DNA from: Verrucomicrobiota bacterium
Lineage (GTDB): Bacteria > Verrucomicrobiota > Verrucomicrobiia > Opitutales > Oceanipulchritudinaceae
NCBI GenBank assembly: GCA_009908535.1
Contig: JAAAOD010000050.1
Span: 1-5,821, forward strand
Reading direction: 5' to 3'
DNA: 5,821 bases
Part shown: positions 1-4,534 of the stretch, piece by piece
Layout: each line of letters opens with the position of its first letter
Numbering within the stretch: position 1 is the first letter of the stretch
Notes under the pieces: generated by a model
What the model saw: the letters and a program-made list of their open reading frames with translations, nothing else
Databases searched by the model: none
Told to the model about the DNA's origin: nothing
Made by a program: the position numbers and the translations under genes

Positions 1-569
1 TGATCCACCGCGCCCCGGGAATAGCCGTCGCTCCCCCCTTCCGCGCGCAGGTTCGTCCGCACCGGCCCGCCACGGCGCGTCGTCACTTTGATCACCCCCG
101 CAAGGGCGTAGTTGCCATACAGTACATTCTGTCCCCCGCGGATCACCTCCAACGAGGCGATGTCCTCCAGCGGCACCAGTTGCCATTCCACCCCGCCGAG
201 GTCCGGCCGGTTGATCCGCTGGCCGTCCACCACGACCAGCACGCGCAGGCCGCTGTTTTCCCCGAAACCCCGCAGCGATACCTGGCCCTGCGTGGGGTCC
301 CCGGTCAGCGACTCCATGCGGACGTTCGCCTCCTGCCCCAGCAGTTCCGGCAGGCTGCTCGTGAAAGAGTCCTCGATCGCCTCCCGGTCGATCACCCGCA
401 CGTCGCCGGGATATTGCAGGTCCACCCCGTCGAAATGCCACGCCCGCACCGTGAACGCCTCCAGCTCGTGCACCACCGCCCCCTCCTCCGCCGCCGGCAG
501 GCCCGCCACGGCGGCGGCCAGCCAGCCCCAAAGCCCCACAAGCCGCATTGTCCACTTGCCCGTCCGCAT
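1..569 (-). CDS. TonB-dependent outer-membrane receptor, N-terminal part (signal peptide and plug domain)
   Basis: This is the first 189 residues of an outer-membrane receptor that imports a ligand (siderophore, cobalamin or glycan fragment) using TonB/ExbB energy; the gene runs off the left edge. Residues 1-27 look like a signal peptide (basic MRTGKWTMR, hydrophobic LVGLWGWLAAAVAG, cleavage near LPAA). HELEAFTV at 34-41 is a plausible TonB-box region. The plug domain spans roughly 48-165, with SLRGFGENSGLRVLVVVDGQ (98-117), a PDLGGVEW stretch, and EVIRGGQNVLYGNYALAGVI (141-160), the usual end of a plug. The order and spacing resemble BtuB/siderophore-type plugs. The ATG at 569 is preferred because AGAAGGGG lies 9 nt upstream; in-frame ATGs at 578 (Shine-Dalgarno abutting it) and 548 are alternatives. 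An in-frame TGA lies upstream at 603-605. It begins 55 bp after the preceding same-strand gene, so it may be cotranscribed. The ligand cannot be told because the barrel is missing. The family call is firm. Confidence 0.93.
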   Translation of the reverse strand, partial: MRTGKWTMRLVGLWGWLAAAVAGLPAAEEGAVVHELEAFTVRAWHFDGVDLQYPGDVRVIDREAIEDSFTSSLPELLGQEANVRMESLTGDPTQGQVSLRGFGENSGLRVLVVVDGQRINRPDLGGVEWQLVPLEDIASLEVIRGGQNVLYGNYALAGVIKVTTRRGGPVRTNLRAEGGSDGYSRGAVD

Positions 570-578
570 CCCCTTCAT

Positions 579-586
579 CCCCTTCT
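579..586 (-). promoter_or_regulatory. Ribosome binding site of the TonB-dependent receptor
   Basis: AGAAGGGG on the minus strand sits 9 nt before the ATG at 569 and directly abuts the ATG at 578. The element AAGGGGATG occurs twice in tandem here. The spacing favours 569 as the true start. Confidence 0.55.
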
Positions 587-589
587 TAC

Positions 590-605
590 TGACACGGAGT
601 TGTCA
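590..605. repeat. Inverted repeat TGACA-N6-TGTCA upstream of the receptor gene
   Basis: Perfect 5-bp arms (TGACA at 590-594, TGTCA at 601-605) around a 6-bp spacer lie in the 55-bp gap before the receptor start. On the minus strand the first arm is part of TTGACA, a perfect match to a sigma-70 -35 box, but I see no convincing -10 box 16-18 bp downstream. It could be an operator half-site pair or chance. Confidence 0.3.
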
Positions 606-624
606 ACAAGCGAAGCAAAGAAGG

Positions 625-1431
625 CTACTTTCCGATGACGACGCGAACCGAGCGCAGGAGCCCGCGCAAGATAGTGGGGAGGAAGACGAGGAGGAGGACG
701 GCGAGGAGGAGAAGGGTCCAGTTGAGGCCCTCAGCGATGGGCTGGACGACCGGTTCGACGACGAGTTCCTTCGCGCCGGAAATGTAGGGCTGGGGGTCGG
801 CGAGAAAGGTTGCGAGGATGCCGGTCAGGGCGAGGGCGCCCTTGTGCCTCCAGATAAAATCCATGGCACTGTTGCCGTGGCGGCGGATGACCCCGAGCAG
901 TTCGGGACCTCGGGGTGCCGCGCGGAAGAGACCTTCCTCCACGGTGATCTTCAGGCGCTGGGCGTTCTGCCGCGAGAGCTGAAGGAGGGCGGCGGCACCT
1001 TCGTCGCCGAATTGCCGGATGAGGGAATCGGCGATGGCCGGATGACGCAACATGGCATCCGCCGCCGTGTCCCCGTGCTGGAGGAAGAGGGCGAGCTTGC
1101 GCGGTTCGGAAACAATCCAGAGGGCCTCGTCGCCGCGGCGGGCGTAGAGCCCGAGGACCTCCGGGGCCTGCTCCCCGGCTTCGCGGAGAACCGCAAAGCC
1201 GCGATGGCCGGCACCGCGCAGAAAGGGCAAAGCGTCCTCGCCGTGGGTCGCGACCGCACGGGCGGTCTTCTCCGCGACTTCCTCCGCAGTCTGTCCGGCG
1301 GCGCCGCGACCGAATTTGCCGAGGATGGCCTCGGCGGTCTCGCGAATGGCCGTTCCGGCGGGTCCCGCCGCAAGGGTTGTGGCAAGGCACAGCAGAACGA
1401 GGGGCATGAAGATCCGCCTTCGTTTCATCAT
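625..1431 (-). CDS. Unrecognised envelope protein with signal peptide, spaced G-[DEN]-x-A repeats and C-terminal membrane segment
   Basis: I do not recognise a named family. The 268-residue protein begins with a signal peptide (MMKRRRIF, then MPLVLLCLATTLAAGPAG, cleavage near residues 23-27). A helical, Ala/Leu/Arg-rich body follows, in which a short motif recurs: THGEDALPFL, EAGEQAPEVL, RRGDEALWIV, QHGDTAADAM, QFGDEGAAAL and RHGNSAMDFI. The key glycines fall near residues 64, 86, 100, 120, 142 and 186, mostly 20-22 apart, which suggests a helical solenoid. Two hydrophobic stretches come late: KGALALTGILATFLADP (about 197-213) and NWTLLLLAVLLLVFLPTIL (about 237-255). The protein ends in a basic tail, RSVRVVIGK. 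The predicted topology is a periplasmic repeat domain with a C-terminal inner-membrane anchor. The ATG at 1431 is chosen because it overlaps the TGA of the upstream gene as ATGA and has GGAG 8 nt upstream; a longer in-frame start at 1461 would bury the signal peptide. A role in envelope assembly or scaffolding is only a guess. Confidence 0.85.
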   Translation of the reverse strand: MMKRRRIFMPLVLLCLATTLAAGPAGTAIRETAEAILGKFGRGAAGQTAEEVAEKTARAVATHGEDALPFLRGAGHRGFAVLREAGEQAPEVLGLYARRGDEALWIVSEPRKLALFLQHGDTAADAMLRHPAIADSLIRQFGDEGAAALLQLSRQNAQRLKITVEEGLFRAAPRGPELLGVIRRHGNSAMDFIWRHKGALALTGILATFLADPQPYISGAKELVVEPVVQPIAEGLNWTLLLLAVLLLVFLPTILRGLLRSVRVVIGK

Positions 1432-2336
1432 CGCACCATCTCCGCCACGGTCCGGTCCCACAAGCGGCTGCGTTGGTTCAGGATCCTCTGCATTTCCATT
1501 TCCATGGCGACGGATGCCTTCTCCGAAAGCTTTTCGAGGACGGCGAGCATCTCCCGCTCAATATCCTTTGCCGGATTATCGATCCACTCCCACACCACGT
1601 CAACGACGAGGCCGATGCCGAAGGCGGCCCCGAAGGACCACCATGAATTCGCCGCCCCCACCCCGAGGATCCCCGCCGAAACCCCGAGGCGAACGAGGAC
1701 CTGCGTGCCCACCTGGGCCGCCACTTCCGAAACGACAAGACGGCCCGCGCTCTTGGCGGCATCCCATTGCGAGGCCGCGACGAGGCGATCCACGGCGGCC
1801 CGGAACTCGCCGACGGCGAGCGGGATTTCATCGGGAGCCAGCGAACGGCCAAGGATCTCCTGCCGCAGGGAAACAGCGAGTTCGTTCTCGATGCCTTTCA
1901 GATCCCGCACGCTGGCTTCCACGGTCCGCCGCAAAGCCATCGCCAGCTCTTCCTTCGAGAAGATGTGCTCCTCGAATTTCCGCATCACGTATCCCTCGTG
2001 GGACGACGGCTTCGTAAACGGAAGGTAGGATTTGACGACGGCCCACTTCCCCCGCAGCGAGACCATTTCCCTCGAAAACGGCCCCGCGCCCGCTTTCCGC
2101 TCGTTGATGAAATCCGCGAATTCCTCGGCACGCCGGGAGAGGGCCGCCACCGCCTCCGCGTCCGCCTCGCGCAGATGGTCGCGGCAGGCCGAGAAAACCT
2201 CCGCCCTCGTTACCCCTTGTTCCGGAACCCCGTGGACCTTTTCCCCGGAAATGGCATCATACCGCCACATAGCCGCGAAGGCGATCAGCGCCACCATGGC
2301 GAAGCAGGCAAGGGGTAAAAGCAGGGGGCGGACCAA
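1428..2336 (-). CDS. Unrecognised membrane-anchored protein with Gly-rich hydrophobic C-terminal region
   Basis: I do not recognise a named family. The 302-residue product starts with a probable uncleaved membrane anchor (LLLPLACFAMVALIAFAAM, about residues 5-23). The cysteine at 11 does not sit in a proper lipobox. A charged, mainly helical domain fills 35-195, with Glu/Arg-rich segments and a FTKPSSHEGY loop near 107-116. A Gly/Ala-rich hydrophobic stretch follows at about 203-249 (GVSAGILGVGAANSWWSFG, then AAFGIGLVVDVVWEWID). It could form a membrane hairpin with glycine-zipper-like packing. Residues 255-302 form a polar amphipathic helical tail. The start is TTG at 2336: GAAGAGAG lies 7 nt upstream, the in-frame stop upstream is at 2370-2372, and the next ATG (residue 14) would cut the anchor in half. 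Its stop overlaps the next gene's start by 4 bp, so the two are very likely made together and may interact. The gene is real on coding grounds; its function is unknown. Confidence 0.82.
   Translation of the reverse strand: MVRPLLLPLACFAMVALIAFAAMWRYDAISGEKVHGVPEQGVTRAEVFSACRDHLREADAEAVAALSRRAEEFADFINERKAGAGPFSREMVSLRGKWAVVKSYLPFTKPSSHEGYVMRKFEEHIFSKEELAMALRRTVEASVRDLKGIENELAVSLRQEILGRSLAPDEIPLAVGEFRAAVDRLVAASQWDAAKSAGRLVVSEVAAQVGTQVLVRLGVSAGILGVGAANSWWSFGAAFGIGLVVDVVWEWIDNPAKDIEREMLAVLEKLSEKASVAMEMEMQRILNQRSRLWDRTVAEMVR
1440..1443 (-). promoter_or_regulatory. Ribosome binding site inside the end of the upstream gene, fixing the coupled start
   Basis: GGAG on the minus strand lies 8 nt before the ATG at 1431, inside the last codons of the upstream gene. 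Together with the ATGA stop/start overlap (1428-1431) it supports translational coupling of the two envelope genes. Confidence 0.6.
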
Positions 2337-2441
2337 ATGAAAACTCTCTTCTTTGACAGCTTGATAACGTTAATCACGGATTTCCAAGCCCTAACCAGCT
2401 ATTTCAGGCCCGAAAAACGCTCGAAACGATAGGCTCCTTTT
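2337..2441. other. 105-bp intergenic gap between the kinase and the envelope gene pair
   Basis: The gap contains an 8-bp perfect palindrome, TAACGTTA (2365-2372). A weak minus-strand promoter-like pair, TTGGAA (from 2386) and TATCAA, is spaced only about 15 bp. I see no strong hairpin with a T-run after the kinase stop, so readthrough from the kinase into the pair is possible. The gap is AT-richer than the flanking genes. Confidence 0.35.
2344..2351 (-). promoter_or_regulatory. Ribosome binding site that decides a TTG start
   Basis: GAAGAGAG on the minus strand lies 7 nt before the TTG at 2336-2334. No ATG or GTG is available in this frame between the upstream stop (2370-2372) and the TTG. 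Confidence 0.5.
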
Positions 2442-4433
2442 TCACCCTCCTGCGGAACCACTGCAGTTCAAGGAACCGGGCGCGGGGGCGTCTGACGCGA
2501 CCGGCAACAGCAGGTAGAAAGTGGCACCGTTTTGACCGTCGCTTTCGCACCAGATCCGCCCCTTCATTTTTTCCATCAATTTGCTGGCAATGTAGAGGCC
2601 GAGACCGGAAGAAGCTTCCCCATAGGCCTCTTTATGAAGTTTCACGAACTTCTGGAAAAGTTTGGGCATTTCATCGCGACGGATGCCGGGACCGCTGTCG
2701 CGGATGGAGAGGAAGACCCCGTTTTCCTTCCGGGATGCTTCGATGGACACGGTGGATTCCGGAGGGCTGTATTTGATGGCGTTGTGGATAAGGTTGAAGA
2801 GGACGCGTTGGAGGAGTTTCTGGTCGGCCATGGCGTTGATGGTCTCCCGGGGGGCATAAACCGGCTGAATCCTTTTCCTGCGCGCCAGATCCTCCACGCT
2901 TTGCCAGGCGCGCCCGGCCATTTGCAGCAGATCGCAGGGTTCTTCCGTGGCGGTAAAGGAATGGTTTTCGATCTCTTGTATGGTCAGCAATTCCTCCACA
3001 AGGGCGATCAGGGAGTTTGCGGTTTCCCCGATGCGCCCATTGAGATCACGGACCTCCTCGACATTCTTCGGATCCGCTTCGATGAGTTGCGAAAGGCTCA
3101 CGATATTGGCCAGAGGGGAACGGATGTCATGGGCGGCAATGCCAACAAATTCCTTCTGCAGTTCGTAAAGCTTCAAAAGCCGGTCATTGGATCGCTGCAG
3201 CGCTTCGCTTTTCTGGGCGAGGGAGTCGTGGAGTTGCTCGATTTCCTTTCGCTTTTTCTCCTCCTCCTGTGCCTGGATTCGTACGGCGTGCAGGTCGATC
3301 AGCTGGCTCAAGCGCAAGGTTTGGTCCTTGGCGGACTCCTTGAACATCCCCTTCTCCTTCTCCCTCAATGCCTTTAACGCCCGCAGGGCATGGCCTGCCT
3401 CCCCGTTCCTTTCATAAACGTCCACCAGCATTTTCATCAGGTCGATGATGGGAAAGGTGGCGATGTGGTCTTCGGCCAGAGCGAGCGCCTCTTCGTAGAA
3501 CGCGGCGGCTTTTGTCAGGTCATGGTCGGGATTTTCGGGATCGGCGGCAATGGCCGCCAGCGATGCTTTATGGAAAAAGTCCACTTTGTCGTCCGCTCCC
3601 CTATCGAGGAGATCATCGAAATGGCGGAGGGCCGATTTTGCCTTCTGATGGTCGCCCCTTTGGACCAGGGCGTTGATTATCTGAAAGGTGGACAAGCTGA
3701 TATCCTCCGGATTGCCCATCTTCAAGCGGTGATGCAGCGCCTCCTCGAAAAAGGCGATGGCTTCCTCATGCCGACCAAGGCGAACGAGGGAGGTTCCAAG
3801 ATTATTGGCGACCATGGCGATCTCGTAGGGACTGCCATGGTCACGAAAGTAATGATAAGCCTCCATAGATACATGAAGGGCTTCACGGGCGTCCCCGTGA
3901 TGCAGATAGTAATCAGCCGTGTTGCTGCGAACCCTGGCGGCTAGTCCGGGATTACCGGCCTTTTCAAAGGCTTCAATAGCTTGATGGTAGGAAGCCAGGG
4001 CCGCGTCCCCATCCCCGGTTCCGGCATACAACAGGCCAAGACTCCCGTAGGCCCGCCCGATTCCCTCATGGAAGCCTGCCTCCTCGAAATAAGCAGCCGC
4101 ATCCATCAGCACCGGCAAGGCTTCATTGTAGCGGGAAAGATTGATGAGGATGGTCCCGCGCATGAGTTCGGCCTCGTTGAGAATACATTGCCTACCGGCA
4201 GCTCTTAGCTGCTGGATGGAGGCCTCCGTCGCTGACAAAGCACGGGTGAAATCCCCTTTGCGCCAAAACGCTTTCGCGCGGGCGTAGGCAAGAGCACCGA
4301 ATTCCGCCGCGCTTTCGAGGCCCCCGCCTGCCTCGAGGGCGTCACACTCGGTAAGAACGGCGGCAGGGTCCCCCTCTGCTTCCCTGAGAAGCCGGCGAAG
4401 CTCGATTTTGGAATCTGGCGCCAATGGACACAC
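2442..4433 (-). CDS. Soluble TPR-domain sensor histidine kinase
   Basis: This is a two-component histidine kinase of 663 residues that autophosphorylates a histidine and passes the phosphate to a response regulator. Residues about 45-345 form tetratricopeptide-like helical pairs (for example RAYGSLGLLYAGTGDGDAAL near 127-146 and MVANNLGTSLVRLGRHEEAI near 207-226). They would bind a protein or peptide signal. A coiled coil rich in Glu/Lys/Gln (about 385-430) leads into the dimerisation helix. The phosphoacceptor is H435 in HDIRSPL. The ATPase domain is complete: N-box NLIHNAIKYSP (547-557), G1 DSGPGI (579-584), F-box LFQKF (592-596) and G2 GLGLYI (610-615). There is no signal peptide, membrane segment or receiver domain, so it should be cytoplasmic and needs a separate regulator, which is not in this window. 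The GTG at 4433 is favoured by AGAAGG 7 nt upstream. A short Ser/Gly/Pro tail follows the kinase core. The kinase call is firm; the signal and target are unknown. Confidence 0.96.
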   Translation of the reverse strand: MCPLAPDSKIELRRLLREAEGDPAAVLTECDALEAGGGLESAAEFGALAYARAKAFWRKGDFTRALSATEASIQQLRAAGRQCILNEAELMRGTILINLSRYNEALPVLMDAAAYFEEAGFHEGIGRAYGSLGLLYAGTGDGDAALASYHQAIEAFEKAGNPGLAARVRSNTADYYLHHGDAREALHVSMEAYHYFRDHGSPYEIAMVANNLGTSLVRLGRHEEAIAFFEEALHHRLKMGNPEDISLSTFQIINALVQRGDHQKAKSALRHFDDLLDRGADDKVDFFHKASLAAIAADPENPDHDLTKAAAFYEEALALAEDHIATFPIIDLMKMLVDVYERNGEAGHALRALKALREKEKGMFKESAKDQTLRLSQLIDLHAVRIQAQEEEKKRKEIEQLHDSLAQKSEALQRSNDRLLKLYELQKEFVGIAAHDIRSPLANIVSLSQLIEADPKNVEEVRDLNGRIGETANSLIALVEELLTIQEIENHSFTATEEPCDLLQMAGRAWQSVEDLARRKRIQPVYAPRETINAMADQKLLQRVLFNLIHNAIKYSPPESTVSIEASRKENGVFLSIRDSGPGIRRDEMPKLFQKFVKLHKEAYGEASSGLGLYIASKLMEKMKGRIWCESDGQNGATFYLLLPVASDAPAPGSLNCSGSAGG

Positions 4434-4440
4434 GAACGAA

Positions 4441-4446
4441 CCTTCT
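4441..4446 (-). promoter_or_regulatory. Ribosome binding site of the kinase GTG start
   Basis: AGAAGG on the minus strand lies 7 nt before the GTG at 4433-4431, which supports the non-ATG start. Confidence 0.5.
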
Positions 4447-4448
4447 AC

Positions 4449-4462
4449 CCCTCATTTGAGGG
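4449..4462. repeat. Dyad CCCTCA-TT-TGAGGG upstream of the kinase
   Basis: Perfect 6-bp arms around a 2-bp centre lie 16-29 bp before the kinase start. The loop is too short for a good RNA hairpin, so a dimeric protein binding site is the more natural reading. It covers the candidate -10 box of the kinase promoter, which would suit repression. Confidence 0.45.
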
Positions 4463-4482
4463 TTGACAATCATTTAGTTCAA
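4454..4482 (-). promoter_or_regulatory. Candidate sigma-70-type promoter of the kinase gene
   Basis: Minus-strand TTGAAC (4482-4477) and TCAAAT (4459-4454) are separated by exactly 17 bp; each matches its consensus at 4 of 6 positions. The transcript would begin near 4447, giving a leader of about 14 nt that just includes the ribosome binding site. The box matches are modest, and verrucomicrobial promoters can differ from the E. coli pattern. Confidence 0.35.
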
Positions 4483-4519
4483 TTTCCAGGAGGAGAATAG
4501 CTCCTCCTCAAGGAGGAAA
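4483..4519 (-). terminator. Overlapping AGGAGG/CCTCCT hairpins downstream of the hydrolase gene
   Basis: About 27 nt past the hydrolase stop, the minus-strand RNA can form a perfect 8-bp stem with a 5-nt loop (AGGAGGAG-CTATT-CTCCTCCT, + strand 4488-4508). It can alternatively form TCCTCC-TTGA-GGAGGA (+ strand 4502-4517). The two share an arm and so exclude each other. The position suits transcription termination before the kinase promoter, but no U-run follows, so it may act as an mRNA 3' end stabiliser, a factor-dependent terminator or a switch. Confidence 0.4.
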
Positions 4520-4534
4520 GCTTGCAGGCACGGA

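Noticed and set aside
112..2028. A 638-codon open frame on the plus strand spanning the receptor, the repeat protein and part of the membrane protein
   Set aside because: It is antisense to three well-supported minus-strand genes, has low-complexity Arg/Ser/Pro-rich composition with no recognisable domain, and is explained by high GC content that removes stop codons from shadow frames.
2304..2336. Lipoprotein signal at Cys11 of the 302-residue protein
   Set aside because: The residues before the cysteine are Pro-Leu-Ala, which does not fit a lipobox, and the hydrophobic segment continues well beyond the cysteine, as in an uncleaved anchor.
2532..3377. A 281-codon plus-strand open frame opposite the kinase
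   Set aside because: It lies antisense to the conserved kinase boxes, and its sequence mirrors their codons; no independent domain or ribosome binding site supports it.
4463..4491. Plus-strand TTGACA as the -35 of a rightward promoter
   Set aside because: No acceptable -10 box lies 16-18 bp downstream, and no plus-strand gene follows.
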